This document shows positions 45,490 through 54,989 of a DNA stretch of 64,000 bases, piece by piece. This DNA comes from Aerophototrophica crusticola (GTDB taxonomy: Bacteria; Pseudomonadota; Alphaproteobacteria; Azospirillales; Azospirillaceae). Made by a program: the position numbers and the translations under genes. The stretch spans positions 1-64,000 of the forward strand of contig MOEB01000002.1 of NCBI GenBank assembly GCA_001939945.1, read 5' to 3'. The notes beneath the pieces were generated by a model. It did no database searches and had not been told where the DNA came from. It worked only from the letters and a program-made list of their open reading frames with translations. How positions within the stretch are numbered: position 1 is the first letter of the stretch; each line of letters begins with the position of its first letter.

Positions 45490-46272
45490 ATGAACCAGAC
45501 CCCGGCCGCCCTGGACGATGCGGGCCTGACCCGGCTCGCGCGTGAGATCGCGGCGGCGAACCCGGTGTTCTTCCTGGACTATGACGGCACGCTGACGCCG
45601 ATCATGCCCCGGCCGGAGATGGCCCAGCTCGACCCGGACATGCGGCTGCGCGTCGAAAGGCTGGCCGGGCGCTGCCCGGTTGCCGTGGTCAGCGGCCGCG
45701 ACCTGGAGAATGTGCGGCAGATGGTCGGGATTCCCGGCATCGCCTTCGCCGGCAGCCATGGGCTGGACATCGATGCCCCATCTGGCCGGCAGCGCCTGGG
45801 CGAGCCCTTCCGTCCCGCCCTGAAACGGGCCATCCCAGCGCTCGAAGGGGCCTTGGCCGGAATCGAGGGCGCGCTGGTTGAGCCCAAACTCTATGCCGTC
45901 ACCGTTCATACCCGCCTGGTGGACCCGGCGCTGAAGCCGCGGGTCGGCGAGGTTGTGCACGACGTCCTGGCCGGGGAACCCACCCTGCGCCACATGGCGG
46001 GCAAGGAGATGCACGAGCTGCGGCCCGAGTTGGACTGGGACAAGGGCAAGGCGATCCTGCACCTGATCGAGGCGGAGGGCTGGGGCGGCCACTACCCCGT
46101 CGTGCTGGGCGACGACGTGACGGACGAGGATGCCTTTATCGCCGTGAAGGGACGGGGCCTGGGCATCCGGGTGGATGACGGCAGCGGCCGCCCCACGGCC
46201 GCCACGGTGGTCTTGCCGGACATCCCGTCCGTAGGCCGCTTCCTGGATGCCGTGGTCGCTGCCCTGGGCTGA
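45490..46272 (+). CDS. otsB: Trehalose-6-phosphate phosphatase
   Basis: 260 aa from ATG 45490. HAD motifs FFLDYDGTLTPI near residue 28, VVSGRDLENVRQ near 68, MHELRPELDWDKGKAI (Lys) and VVLGDDVTDEDAF identify OtsB. GSHGLDID is also typical. It removes phosphate from trehalose-6-phosphate in the osmoprotection pathway. otsA is not next to it. Confidence 0.93.
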   Translation: MNQTPAALDDAGLTRLAREIAAANPVFFLDYDGTLTPIMPRPEMAQLDPDMRLRVERLAGRCPVAVVSGRDLENVRQMVGIPGIAFAGSHGLDIDAPSGRQRLGEPFRPALKRAIPALEGALAGIEGALVEPKLYAVTVHTRLVDPALKPRVGEVVHDVLAGEPTLRHMAGKEMHELRPELDWDKGKAILHLIEAEGWGGHYPVVLGDDVTDEDAFIAVKGRGLGIRVDDGSGRPTAATVVLPDIPSVGRFLDAVVAALG

Positions 46273-46395
46273 CCGCCTGGGTGCCGGCGACCGCCGGGCC
46301 GCATATCCTGCCTGCGCGCTTGGGCCGGGTTCATGGGATTGGCGTGCCCGGCGCTCCGGTTGCCCCTGATCAGCGGCGATCAAGGGCCGCCGGCA

Positions 46396-46593
46396 TCATG
46401 CCTCCCGCTTCGGCGGGTAGCTGGGCAGGTTGCGCTTGGGATTGCCCTTCTCATCCGTGTCGGGTTCGGGGATGCCGCCGGGGCTGTAGGGCATGGCGGG
46501 GTCGTCGCCCGGGTGCATGGGGGACGGGGAATTGTTGCCCTCGCGGGCCGGGCGGCCGGTGGTTACCGGACCATCGGGCGTGGGACGGCTCAT
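46396..46593 (-). CDS. Small Pro-rich hypothetical protein
   Basis: 65 aa from ATG 46593. It is rich in Pro/Gly/Asp (PYSPGGIPEPDTDEKGNPKR) and probably disordered. The purine-rich AGACATG context gives a modest RBS. No family is recognised; the frame has no paralogue here. Confidence 0.5.
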   Translation of the reverse strand: MSRPTPDGPVTTGRPAREGNNSPSPMHPGDDPAMPYSPGGIPEPDTDEKGNPKRNLPSYPPKREA

Positions 46594-46791
46594 GGCATGT
46601 CTCCGGTTCATGGGCGGCGGACAGGTACCTGATGCGAACAGGCACGAACGTCCCCCGGTTGCCGCCGGTTCCACCATCGCCCGACGTACTTCTTATTCCC
46701 GATCGGATCATGCTTCTCCGTTTTCCCCGCCTTGGTCGGGCGTCCTTACAGTGGCGTTAAGGGGCAAACGACAATCGAGAGGGATCTTTCC

Positions 46792-47361
46792 ATGGTTTTC
46801 GCCAAGGCGCTCCGGCCGCTCGTCCTGCTCCTCGGCCTCGCGCTCGCAGCCTGTTCCCAGACCGCGCCGCCGCTGGAAACCAGTGCCATGACGGCCGATG
46901 CTGGGGTCTACCGCCTGGGATCCGGGGACAATGTCCGCGTCATCGTCTTCGGGCAGCAGCAGCTGTCGGGCGAGTTCTCCGTGGACGGCTCCGGCCGCCT
47001 CGCCATGCCGTTGATCGGCGAGGTGGAGGCCAAGGGCCTGACCCCGCGCGAGCTGGAGGGCCGCATCACCACGAAGCTGGCCGAGGGTTACATCCGTGAC
47101 CCCAAGGTGAACGTCGAGGTGCTGACCTTCCGCCCCTTCTTCATCATCGGCGAGGTCAACAAGCCCGGCCAGTATCCCTACCAGTCCGGCATGACGGCCC
47201 TGAGCGCCGTCGCCGCCTCCGGCGGCTACACCTACCGGGCACGGCAGGACTACGTACTGATCACCCGGACCATCAACGGGCAGCGTCAGGAGCGCTCCGC
47301 CCCGCCCGAGACGCCGGTCCTTCCGGAGGATGTAATCCGTGTGCCCGAGCGTTTCTTCTGA
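46792..47361 (+). CDS. Polysaccharide export outer-membrane lipoprotein (Wza-like)
   Basis: 189 aa from ATG 46792 (AGAGGGATC upstream). Signal peptide with lipobox LALAAC (Cys near residue 20), the Poly_export domain (YRLGSGDNVRVIVFGQQQLSGEF, then GRLAMPLIGEVEAKGLT) and an SLBB domain (PFFIIGEVNKPGQYPYQSGM). This short form is common in alphaproteobacterial exopolysaccharide systems. No glycosyltransferases or Wzc kinase are in the window. Confidence 0.92.
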   Translation: MVFAKALRPLVLLLGLALAACSQTAPPLETSAMTADAGVYRLGSGDNVRVIVFGQQQLSGEFSVDGSGRLAMPLIGEVEAKGLTPRELEGRITTKLAEGYIRDPKVNVEVLTFRPFFIIGEVNKPGQYPYQSGMTALSAVAASGGYTYRARQDYVLITRTINGQRQERSAPPETPVLPEDVIRVPERFF

Positions 47362-47443
47362 TTTGACCGGGGCATCTGCACCGCCCGCGCCGAAAATCCG
47401 TTCCTAGAGGGAGCCGCCGCAACCCGGCACCAACGGCGGAGGC

Positions 47444-47486
47444 GGCAAGGCCAGGGGGCCGCGACCAACCAGCCCCCGGCCTTGCC
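47444..47486. terminator. Long hairpin after the Wza-like gene
   Basis: GGCAAGGCC-A-GGGGGC (47444-47459) pairs with GCCCCC-GGCCTTGCC (47472-47486), a 15-bp stem with one bulge. No T-tract. It is 83 nt after the stop and about 40 nt before the ATPase start. Confidence 0.55.
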
Positions 47487-47528
47487 GTCGACAGGGTGTC
47501 CGCGGCCTTAACGAAACGCGACGGAAAA

Positions 47529-48998
47529 ATGCGAACCTTCTTCCGAAAGCGGCGCCAACCCGACACCCTGGCGCCCGAATTCGACACGCCGCAGCCGATC
47601 CCGGCCTCGGGGTCGGCCCCTTACAATGCCCAGCGGCGCCATGACCCGTTGATGCCGGAGCCCTCGGGCCTGCGCATGGATGGGCCCATGCGCCGCCATG
47701 ACGACCGCCGGAACGGCCCCATCGTGCCCGAGCGCAGTCCCAGCGCCGGGCCGGACGACGAGATGCCGCGCTTCGCCTTCCCCGTGTCCAACGGGATGCG
47801 CGGGGCGCTTGTCTCTGGCATCGAGCCGGAAGTCAGCAAGGCCCTGCGGGAGGCCTTCACCCCGACCCGCCCGAAGAAGGAGGTCAACGCCCTCTTCATC
47901 GGCCGCCTCGGCACCATCCGCCGCATCATCTCCGCCATCGAGGAGGAGCGGGCGCATGTGGTGCTGTATGGGGACCGCGGGCGTGGCAAGACCTCGCTTG
48001 CCAATGCCGTGGAGCAGATCGCCGTGCAGGCCGGCTATCTGCCGTCCAAGCTGACCTGCTCGGCGGAGATGGGATTCGAGGAGATGTTCCGCACCCTGTT
48101 GCGGCGCATTCCCGCCGGCTATTACAGGGGCGACGCCGGGCAGCCCTATATCCACGGGCGGACGACCGGCACCTTCGACGAGCGCCTGCCGCCGGGCCCC
48201 TTCACCGTCAGCCAGTTGGCCGAGGTGCTGGACGAGATCGCCGGCACCCATGTGATGCTGGTCCTGGACGAGTATGACCGGCTGGTCAACGAGGACGTGA
48301 AGAACAAGCTGGCCGAGCTGATCAAGAACCTGACCGACAAGGGCAGCCCGGTCACCCTGTTCATCATCGGCGTCGCCGAGAACGTGGACCAGCTCCTGGG
48401 CAAGCACCCTTCCATCCAGCGTGCCCTGGTCGCCGTCCACCTGCCGCCCATGAGCGACCGGGAGATCGAGCGCATCATCCTGTCCGGCTCGGAGGTGGCG
48501 GGCATCACCTTCACACCGGAGTCACGCCGGATCATCGTGAGCCTTTCCAAGGGTTTGCCCTATTACGCCCAGCTCCTCAGCCTCCACGCCGCCCGCGGCG
48601 CCGTGGCCCGGGGCAGCCGGGAGGTGCAGCGGACCGACATGACGGAGGCGGTGAAACGCTGCGCGGAGGAGGCGGAGCGGGGGCTGATCGAGGCCTACCA
48701 CCGGGTCATCGGGGAAGGGCATGGGCGCACGGCCGACGTGCTGTACCTGGCCGCCCAGGCCCAGAGCGACGCCTTCGGCAGCTTCCTGCAGGAGGACCTG
48801 CTGGCCGTGCCGCTGCAACCCGGGGAGCGGCATCCGCCGCCGGAGGCGGTCGCGAGCATCCTCGACCAGCTGGCCGGCGGGCCCTATGCCGTGCTTGAGC
48901 GGGTGATCCTGCCGGGCGGGCACCGGCTGCGCTTCCGCAACCAGATGATGCGGCAGTTCGTGCTGCTGATGCAGGCGGAGCGCCGCGGGGTCCTATGA
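47529..48998 (+). CDS. AAA ATPase (Orc/Cdc6 or ExeA type)
   Basis: 489 aa from ATG 47529; an in-frame start at 47496 is possible. After a disordered 85-residue N-terminus comes an AAA domain: Walker A LYGDRGRGKTSLAN near 147, Walker B VMLVLDEYDRL near 248 and sensor-like LFIIGVAENVDQLL. The C-terminal part is winged-helix-like. No signal peptide or membrane segment. The location beside the Wza-like gene and the GspA-like pseudo-ATPase suggests a role in the same envelope system. Confidence 0.82.
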   Translation: MRTFFRKRRQPDTLAPEFDTPQPIPASGSAPYNAQRRHDPLMPEPSGLRMDGPMRRHDDRRNGPIVPERSPSAGPDDEMPRFAFPVSNGMRGALVSGIEPEVSKALREAFTPTRPKKEVNALFIGRLGTIRRIISAIEEERAHVVLYGDRGRGKTSLANAVEQIAVQAGYLPSKLTCSAEMGFEEMFRTLLRRIPAGYYRGDAGQPYIHGRTTGTFDERLPPGPFTVSQLAEVLDEIAGTHVMLVLDEYDRLVNEDVKNKLAELIKNLTDKGSPVTLFIIGVAENVDQLLGKHPSIQRALVAVHLPPMSDREIERIILSGSEVAGITFTPESRRIIVSLSKGLPYYAQLLSLHAARGAVARGSREVQRTDMTEAVKRCAEEAERGLIEAYHRVIGEGHGRTADVLYLAAQAQSDAFGSFLQEDLLAVPLQPGERHPPPEAVASILDQLAGGPYAVLERVILPGGHRLRFRNQMMRQFVLLMQAERRGVL

Positions 48999-49246
48999 GG
49001 ATCGTCTCCGGGGGCCGGGGGAGCGGTTCTGTCCGCTCCCCCGGCCAAGTCACGCTTGCGACAGGACCGCGCCCGGTGTCTGACCCCGATGATCGTCCGA
49101 ACCAAGGCCGTGGCGGCAACCCGCGTCGGGTGCAGCCGCGGCCTTTCGCGTCCCGGACACGGGTCGCCATCTGGTTGGCAGCCATCATGCTGCCATGGTT
49201 GCTGGTCTTGCTGGCCCTGGCCTTCCTTGCCCGGGTAACAGGCTGA
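48995..49246 (+). CDS. Small single-pass membrane protein
   Basis: 83 aa. Its ATG overlaps the ATPase stop (ATGA), suggesting coupled translation. The basic, polar N-terminus is followed by one membrane segment (IWLAAIMLPWLLVLLALAFL) at the end. No family is recognised; a chance frame cannot be excluded. Confidence 0.45.
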   Translation: MRIVSGGRGSGSVRSPGQVTLATGPRPVSDPDDRPNQGRGGNPRRVQPRPFASRTRVAIWLAAIMLPWLLVLLALAFLARVTG

Positions 49247-49899
49247 CGGGCAGTCTTTCTTACATCCGTGTGTCAAAGGTGGGGCGGCCAGATTTCAATG
49301 GCCTGCTTGGTTAGCCACGAATGCTCCCAGCCAGAAGGCGCCCCTGGCGACAGTGGGGAATAGGCCGTTCGGCATGGGTCTTAATCCCATATTGCTGGGG
49401 GTCTAAGCGAACCCGTCCAAGCACATATGGCGGCTTAGCTGGCACAAGGCCCTACATTTTGTCTGTCAGCTGAGGGCGGCAGCGGCACTGCCGGTCTTCC
49501 TCAGCGTTGTGCAATTCTTTATCAGATGCTGTGAAACATTATTCATCATTGCCCGCATGTTTGTGGTCGTAGTCGGGTCCAATAATGAACATCACTGAAT
49601 CACAGGGTTTCTTTCAGCCGTCTATCATCAAGGAAATGCTTCGAAATCAGATATAAAGACCATCCAATCTGATAGGCCGACGGCTTCTCCGAATTGGTAG
49701 GATGAAATCCGACCTATGCCAAAAGCGGCCGAGGTTTACTGCCTTCGAGCGATATTAATCGAATCGACACCGGGGTATTTTTCACCCGAAAGAGGACGAC
49801 GGAATCGTCCCAGAAATCCGGGAGGCAGGGGGAAATGCCGACCGGCAAGCCGAAAGCGGCACCAAAAGTTAATCAACTAGCCAAATCTAGCGCGGGAGC
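49247..49899. other. Long AT-richer spacer upstream of the first LuxR-type gene
   Basis: 653 bp, visibly lower in GC than the flanks. It holds an inverted pair ATCAGAT/ATCTGAT (49646-49652, 49667-49673) and a perfect hairpin GGACGA-CGGAA-TCGTCC (49794-49810) in the likely leader. No gene is found. Confidence 0.55.
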
Positions 49900-50595
49900 A
49901 TGAGCATGGAGAACGTTACGGCCTTCCTGATCGACGCCAACAAGCTCTTCCGTGAAGGGCTGAAGCGGCTGCTCGATGAGTCCCCGTTCCACATCGTCGC
50001 CGAAGCCGGCAACGTCCGTGAGGGCGTCACCATGGCCGAGCAGGGCCTGAAGCCGGACCTGATCCTGCTGGATCTGGTCAATGGCGGCGAGGAAGAAGCG
50101 GAGGCCATGCGGCGCCTGCGCCAGGTCCTGCCGAATTCCCGGATGGTGGTGCTGACCACCGATCTCTGCACCCGCCGTCTGTCCAACGCGCTGGAGGCCG
50201 GCGCTGACGGCTACCTGATGAAGGACCTGTCGTCCGACGCGCTGACCCAGTCCCTTCGGCTGGTGATGATGGGCGAGAAGGTGTTCCCGACCCACCTCGC
50301 CGCCCTGCTGATCAGCGGCCGCGTGAACGGCAATGGCCTGGAGATGCCCGTCTCCCGCAAGGGCTTGTCCCAGCGTGAGATCCAGATCCTGCGCTGCCTG
50401 CTGAACGGCGACAGCAACAAGATGATCGCCAACCACCTTAACATCACCGAAGCCACGGTGAAGGTGCACCTGAAGAGCTTGCTGCGGAAGATCAACGCCA
50501 GCAACCGCACCCAGGCCGCCATCTGGGCCCTCAACAACGGCATCGGCGGCGAGTTCAGCGGCGCCAACCAGCCGGCGGTCCAGGCCGTGGGCTGA
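49900..50595 (+). CDS. LuxR/NarL-type response regulator
   Basis: 231 aa. The N-terminal receiver has VTAFLIDANKLFREGL, LILLDLVNGGEE with phospho-Asp58 and YLMKDLSS with the Lys, so it may be phosphorylated. The C-terminal GerE-type HTH is LSQREIQILRCLLNGDSNKMIANHLNITEATVKVH. FlcA-like regulators of this type control aggregation and polysaccharide in Azospirillum (established for that genus); assignment here is inference. It ends in a clear terminator. Confidence 0.88.
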   Translation: MSMENVTAFLIDANKLFREGLKRLLDESPFHIVAEAGNVREGVTMAEQGLKPDLILLDLVNGGEEEAEAMRRLRQVLPNSRMVVLTTDLCTRRLSNALEAGADGYLMKDLSSDALTQSLRLVMMGEKVFPTHLAALLISGRVNGNGLEMPVSRKGLSQREIQILRCLLNGDSNKMIANHLNITEATVKVHLKSLLRKINASNRTQAAIWALNNGIGGEFSGANQPAVQAVG

Positions 50596-50620
50596 TCCGG
50601 CACACGGATCAAGGTACAGG

Positions 50621-50653
50621 ACGGCGCGGCAGCGATGCCGCGCCGTTCTTTTA
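50621..50653 (+). terminator. Rho-independent terminator of the first LuxR-type gene
   Basis: ACGGCGCGGCA (50621-50631), GCGA loop, TGCCGCGCCGT (50636-50646), then TCTTTTATT. Confidence 0.85.
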
Positions 50654-50699
50654 TTGGGGATGGCAGGGCAGGGGGGACGGCCCCCGTAGCGCCGGCAAT

Positions 50700-50742
50700 A
50701 AAAAAAGTCGGATCAGGCGGCCTTCCGACCGCTCAATCCGAC
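50700..50742 (-). terminator. Rho-independent terminator of the second LuxR-type gene
   Basis: Minus strand: GTCGGAT (50742-50736), inner stem-loop, ATCCGAC (50713-50707), then a run of seven T (50706-50700). It lies 30 nt beyond the stop at 50772. Confidence 0.8.
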
Positions 50743-50771
50743 CCGGACGAAAATTCCCGAGTCGCGCCCGA

Positions 50772-51428
50772 TCAGGCGCTGCGGGCCTCATTCTGGCGCA
50801 TGGTGGCCTGCCGCGCGGCAGGCAGGGCGCCCTGCTGGCGGGCGGCGAAGACGCCGGCCTCGGTACGGTTGCGGAAGTGCAGTTTGGCCAGGACGCTGCG
50901 CACCATCGACTTGATCACCGCCTCCGACAGGCCCAGCCGTTCCGCGATGGTACGGTTGTTCAGGCCTTGGCCCAGGAGCTGGAGGCAGCGGAACTCCACG
51001 TCGGTCAGCCGCGGCAGCAGGGTCAGGCGGATTTCATCCACCCCCATCCGGGACAGGAACTGCTTCGGGAGGATGCAGTGGCCTTCCACGCCCAGCTCGA
51101 TCAACTCATTGACCCGGCTGAGGTTTATGTCCTCGAAGACCCACGCGTCGGCGAAGGCGAGGATATGGGCCGCATCCAGCAGCTCGCGGCTGCTGAGGAT
51201 GACGATGATCCGGGACCGGCGGGAAAGCCGGAGATAGACCATCGGTTCATTCTCGCGCAGCGCGGCGAATTGCTGCACGTCGATCAGGATGACATCCGGC
51301 GTCGATGTCGCCTGGCTCAGTTCCGCAATATCCTGGCACACCGTGACCCGGTGTCGGCCATCGCGGTCAAGGGAAGCGAGTAGCTGGCTCGCGACCAGCT
51401 CGTCTCCCGGTACCAGACAAACATGCAT
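50772..51428 (-). CDS. LuxR-type regulator with atypical receiver
   Basis: 218 aa from ATG 51428, with AAGGTG 6 nt upstream; a 49-residue longer frame is less likely. The receiver-like part keeps the Asp in VILIDVQQF but lacks the usual acidic pair (LVPGDELV) and the conserved Lys (WVFEDINL). The GerE HTH is LTDVEFRCLQLLGQGLNNRTIAERLGLSEAVIKSMVRSVL. It probably works without phosphorylation. It faces the first regulator tail to tail. Confidence 0.85.
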   Translation of the reverse strand: MHVCLVPGDELVASQLLASLDRDGRHRVTVCQDIAELSQATSTPDVILIDVQQFAALRENEPMVYLRLSRRSRIIVILSSRELLDAAHILAFADAWVFEDINLSRVNELIELGVEGHCILPKQFLSRMGVDEIRLTLLPRLTDVEFRCLQLLGQGLNNRTIAERLGLSEAVIKSMVRSVLAKLHFRNRTEAGVFAARQQGALPAARQATMRQNEARSA

Positions 51429-52025
51429 TGTGTTCACCTTGCCTCGGCGGGATTTCTGCGCTGGCTCCATGGGGCGGCTGTTCTGGGCATCCATGTCGTC
51501 GCTCTTCTTGGGATATCTTCGCCAGGCGTGAACAATTTTGTTGTTCCGTTGCTTCCTGATTCCATTCGAAGTCAATCTAGGTGCTTAATACCTCCGAGCC
51601 AGTGCGGAATGCATGAAAAAGCATCGAATTTCCGCACTTTCGGGGTATATTTCTCCTCGTTGACTTGAAGACCATAAGATACGCAGGGGCACGGTTTCTC
51701 AAGGCAGGCAAACGGTTAGACCCCCATATCTTGTGATACCCCAGAGGATAGCCTGTACCTAGTGGACAGCTACCCCCCTTCTTCCGGGCGCGGCAGCGGC
51801 CGACCTTGAGGGTTAAGCAGTGAACCCATAATCGTATGGCCGGATTAGGCGGCCTGTTGCCTCTGGTTGCCGATGCTGCATCCGGGCAACGGTCGCACAC
51901 GCGCAGGTCAAGAAAGTGCGATTGACGCTTGCATAATTCTGTATGGAACTGGCTACTAGTGTATAATCCGTACGCCCGGCCTCATTCGAGGCGCCGGTTC
52001 GTGCTTCAGCCAGAGCCCAAGACCG
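51429..52025. other. AT-richer divergent spacer between regulators 2 and 3
   Basis: 597 bp. It contains a hairpin AGTGCGGAA (51601-51609) / TTCCGCACT (51630-51638) with an extra inner TGC/GCA pairing, likely an operator or leader structure. A TATAAT at 51962-51967 is a candidate -10 for the gene at 52026. No gene is supported. Confidence 0.55.
51601..51638. promoter_or_regulatory. Operator-like inverted repeat
   Basis: Nine-bp arms AGTGCGGAA and TTCCGCACT, 20 nt apart, in the spacer of two divergent regulators. It lacks a T-tract, so control of transcription is more likely than termination. Confidence 0.4.
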
Positions 52026-52700
52026 ATGCACCTGCTGTACTCCGACCAAGACCCGGCCTTCCGCAAACGCCTGAACGCCATCCTGCGCCAATTCACCGGC
52101 GTGCGCTCGATAGCGGAATATGAGACCTTCGCTGAACTGTTGGATGCCCTAACCGGCCAAGCCTCCACGGATCGCTTGGTGGTGGCTGCCACCAACGGCC
52201 TGCAAAGGGGGGACATCCAACGCTTCGTCCAGGACAGGCCGACGGTCCCGCTGATCGTCGTTGGCGGCAACGACCCCGAGCGGATGCGCGCGGCGCTGGG
52301 GGAAGGCGCCCGCGGCTATGTCCGCCGCAGCGACATCGGCAGCGAGCTGGCCACCGCCGTGTCCGTGGTGCGGGACGGCGGCGTCTATGTCCCCCCGGTC
52401 ATCGGGATGCGGGCGGGCAGTGAGCCGCTGATGACCACCGCCGGGCCGGTGCCGGCCGGCTTCTTCCGGGAGGATGCGGGCCAGACCCTGACCCCGCGCC
52501 AGCGGGAGATCCTGGCCATGATCCGGGCCGGCCACAGCAATACCGACATCGCGGAGGCGCTGGCCCTCACGGTGGGTACGGTGAAGATCCACATCACCGC
52601 CATCTTCAAGGCCCTGGGCGTGAAGAACCGTACCCAGGCCATCGTCGCGGCGGAATGGCTGGACCTGCCGGAGGTGCCGAAGCCCAAGCCGGCCTCGTGA
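52026..52700 (+). CDS. LuxR-type regulator with degenerate receiver
   Basis: 224 aa. The receiver fold is visible (MHLLYSDQDPAFRKRL; VPLIVVGGNDPERM) but the phospho-Asp position reads RLVVAATNG and the Lys position GYVRRSD, so it should not be phosphorylated. The HTH is intact: LTPRQREILAMIRAGHSNTDIAEALALTVGTVKIH. It is the third LuxR-type gene within 3 kb. Confidence 0.87.
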   Translation: MHLLYSDQDPAFRKRLNAILRQFTGVRSIAEYETFAELLDALTGQASTDRLVVAATNGLQRGDIQRFVQDRPTVPLIVVGGNDPERMRAALGEGARGYVRRSDIGSELATAVSVVRDGGVYVPPVIGMRAGSEPLMTTAGPVPAGFFREDAGQTLTPRQREILAMIRAGHSNTDIAEALALTVGTVKIHITAIFKALGVKNRTQAIVAAEWLDLPEVPKPKPAS

Positions 52701-52840
52701 GCCTGGGCCGTTGGCCGCCGGTCCCGCGGCGGCTCCCGTAACGTGGGGCCGCCCGCCGGGCACCGCCATATTTACGGCCCGATCATGCCTTTTCCTCCAA
52801 GTCCGGGGCAGGGCGCTAAGCCGTTCGGCGGGGGCCGTCC

Positions 52841-52868
52841 TTGACCGGCGGCGGGGCGTCTGCTATCC
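52841..52868 (+). promoter_or_regulatory. Promoter of the YfgM-like/bamB/der unit
   Basis: TTGACC (52841-52846), 16-bp spacer, CTATCC (52863-52868) preceded by TG. The first ATG is at 52914. Confidence 0.5.
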
Positions 52869-52913
52869 GCGGCCTTTGTCCATCGTTGCCGGCCGGCGGC
52901 CGGGGGTGAGTGC

Positions 52914-53579
52914 ATGTCCGACATCTTTCGCGAGGTCGATGAAGACCTTCGCCGAGACCAGCTTGCGAAGCTCTGGAAGCGGTACGGTTCGGCCATCATG
53001 GCCGGTGCCGTCATCATTGTCGCCGGGACCGCTGGCTATGTCGGTTGGGAGCGGTACACCGCCTCCCGTCAGGAAGCCCGTACCGCTGTTCTGACCGAGG
53101 CCCTGGACAAGGCCCGACCTGCCGAGGGCCAGGCGTTCGACGCCAAGGCCGCGGCGGACACCCTGGCCAATGCCGCGGGCCAGCTTGATGGCGGCCCCGC
53201 CGTCCTGGCGCGGTTCTATCAGGCGGCGGCGCTGGTGAAGGCCGGCGACACGGCAGGGGCCATCGCCCTGTACGACCAGCTCGCCGGGTCCGGCGACGTC
53301 GGTCCTGCCCTGCGCGACCTGGCCGTCGTCCAATCCGTGATGCACCAGGTGGACATCGGCGACCCCGCCCAGCTCCAGGCCCGCATCGCCCCGCTGATGG
53401 GCGCCGACAGCCCCTGGCGCTGGTCAGCCCGGGAGATTGCCGGCCTGCTGGCCATCCGCGCCGGCGACCAGGCCAAGGCCCATGAGATGTTCAAGCAGTT
53501 GGCGGAGGATGTGGACAGCCCCCCGGGCATCCGTAGCCGCGCCACCGAACTCGCCGCCCTTTACGCGCCGCAGCCATGA
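52914..53579 (+). CDS. YfgM-like membrane-anchored TPR protein
   Basis: 221 aa. MSDIFREVDEDLRRDQLAKLWKRYGS followed by one membrane segment (AIMAGAVIIVAGTAGYVGW) and TPR-like helices is the alphaproteobacterial YfgM/TPR_21 pattern. In E. coli YfgM works with periplasmic chaperones and the Sec translocon next to bamB and der, and the same order holds here. The stop overlaps the bamB start (ATGA). Confidence 0.88.
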   Translation: MSDIFREVDEDLRRDQLAKLWKRYGSAIMAGAVIIVAGTAGYVGWERYTASRQEARTAVLTEALDKARPAEGQAFDAKAAADTLANAAGQLDGGPAVLARFYQAAALVKAGDTAGAIALYDQLAGSGDVGPALRDLAVVQSVMHQVDIGDPAQLQARIAPLMGADSPWRWSAREIAGLLAIRAGDQAKAHEMFKQLAEDVDSPPGIRSRATELAALYAPQP

Positions 53580-54973
53580 CGGCAGGAAAACCGACCGTGC
53601 AGATCCATGCTCCCCTGGCCGCCCCCGTGAATCGGGCCCGTTCCACCCGCGCCCGCATCGTGGCCGCCCTGGCCGCCTGCCTGATGCTGTCCGGCTGCGG
53701 CATCACCGATTGGTTCAGCGGTGACGACGAGGATGTGGAGAAGCTGGCCGGCAACCGGATCTCCGTCCTTCAGCTCGAGCAGCGAATCGAGGTCGACCCC
53801 GGCCTGGCCGAGCGTCAGGTCGCGCTGCCGGCGCCGGTGGTGAACACGGCCTGGGCCATGCCCGGCGGGACCCCTGCCCACAACATGGGCCACCTGGCCC
53901 TGCCGCCCACCCTGTCCAAGGCCTGGAGTGCCAGCATCGAGGGCTCCAGCGGCACCACGCGCCTGCTGTCCAGCCCCATCGTGGTGAATGGCCGCGTCTA
54001 TGTGCTGGACACGGATTTCGAGCTGCACGCCTTCGACGAATCCAACGGCCGCCGGCTCTGGTCCAAGGACATGCGGCGGGAGAACATCGGGGATGAGGAG
54101 GCGCTGGGCGGTGGCGTGAGCTTTGGTGACGGCCGCCTGTTCGTCACTACCGGTTTCGGTGAGGCCATCGCCGTGAACCCGGACAATGGCGACGTGATCT
54201 GGCGGCAGCGGATCGCCGGCCCGACCCGGTCCGCCCCCACCGTCGCGGCCGGCCGGGTCTTCGTGTTGGCCACGGACAACCAGCTCATCACCCTGGCGGC
54301 CGACAGCCGCCTGCTGCAATGGACCCACACCGGCCTGCTGGAGCCCACGACCCTGCTGGGCGGCTCCGCCGCGGCGGTGGAGGGTGACACCGTGGTGGTG
54401 CCTTACTCCAGCGGCGAGCTGTTCGCCCTGCGGGTGGAGAACGGCCGCCAGAACTGGCAGGAGACCCTGGCCGCGGTGCGCCGGGGTGAGAACCTGACCG
54501 GCCTTGCCGATATCCGCGGCCTGCCGGTGGTAGACAATGGCCAGGTCTTCGCCATCAGCCATTCCGGCCGCATGGCCGCGGTGGACCTGCGCACCGGCCA
54601 GCGGGTCTGGGAACAGGATGTGGGCGGCCAGACGACTCCGGCCGTGGTGGGCGAATGGATATTCGTCACCACGAACGATGCCCAGGTGGTCGCCCTGGCG
54701 CGCGACACGGGCCGCATCCGCTGGATCAGCCAACTCGACCAGTTCGAGGACCCCGGTGACCGCGAGGGCCCCATTTCCTGGTCCGGCCCCTTGGTGGCAG
54801 GCGGGCGCCTGCTGCTGGCCAGCAGCCACGGGCAGATGGTGGAGCTGTCGCCGGAGACCGGGGACCGCATCAAGAAGACCGACCTGCCGGACCCAGTGAT
54901 GGTGCCGCCTGTTATCGCCAACAACACGCTGTTCATCCTCACCGAGGATGGCGAGCTGGTGGCTTATCGCTGA
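53576..54973 (+). CDS. bamB: Outer-membrane assembly lipoprotein BamB
   Basis: 465 aa. Signal peptide with lipobox LMLSGC (Cys near residue 41). Eight PQQ-like beta-propeller repeats follow, e.g. [40 protein letters not shown] and [21 protein letters not shown]. It is a BAM-complex scaffold in the periplasm. The 40-residue lead before the hydrophobic core suggests that the true start may be internal. Confidence 0.93.
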   Translation: MTAGKPTVQIHAPLAAPVNRARSTRARIVAALAACLMLSGCGITDWFSGDDEDVEKLAGNRISVLQLEQRIEVDPGLAERQVALPAPVVNTAWAMPGGTPAHNMGHLALPPTLSKAWSASIEGSSGTTRLLSSPIVVNGRVYVLDTDFELHAFDESNGRRLWSKDMRRENIGDEEALGGGVSFGDGRLFVTTGFGEAIAVNPDNGDVIWRQRIAGPTRSAPTVAAGRVFVLATDNQLITLAADSRLLQWTHTGLLEPTTLLGGSAAAVEGDTVVVPYSSGELFALRVENGRQNWQETLAAVRRGENLTGLADIRGLPVVDNGQVFAISHSGRMAAVDLRTGQRVWEQDVGGQTTPAVVGEWIFVTTNDAQVVALARDTGRIRWISQLDQFEDPGDREGPISWSGPLVAGGRLLLASSHGQMVELSPETGDRIKKTDLPDPVMVPPVIANNTLFILTEDGELVAYR

Positions 54974-54989
54974 TCAAAGGGGAATGCCC

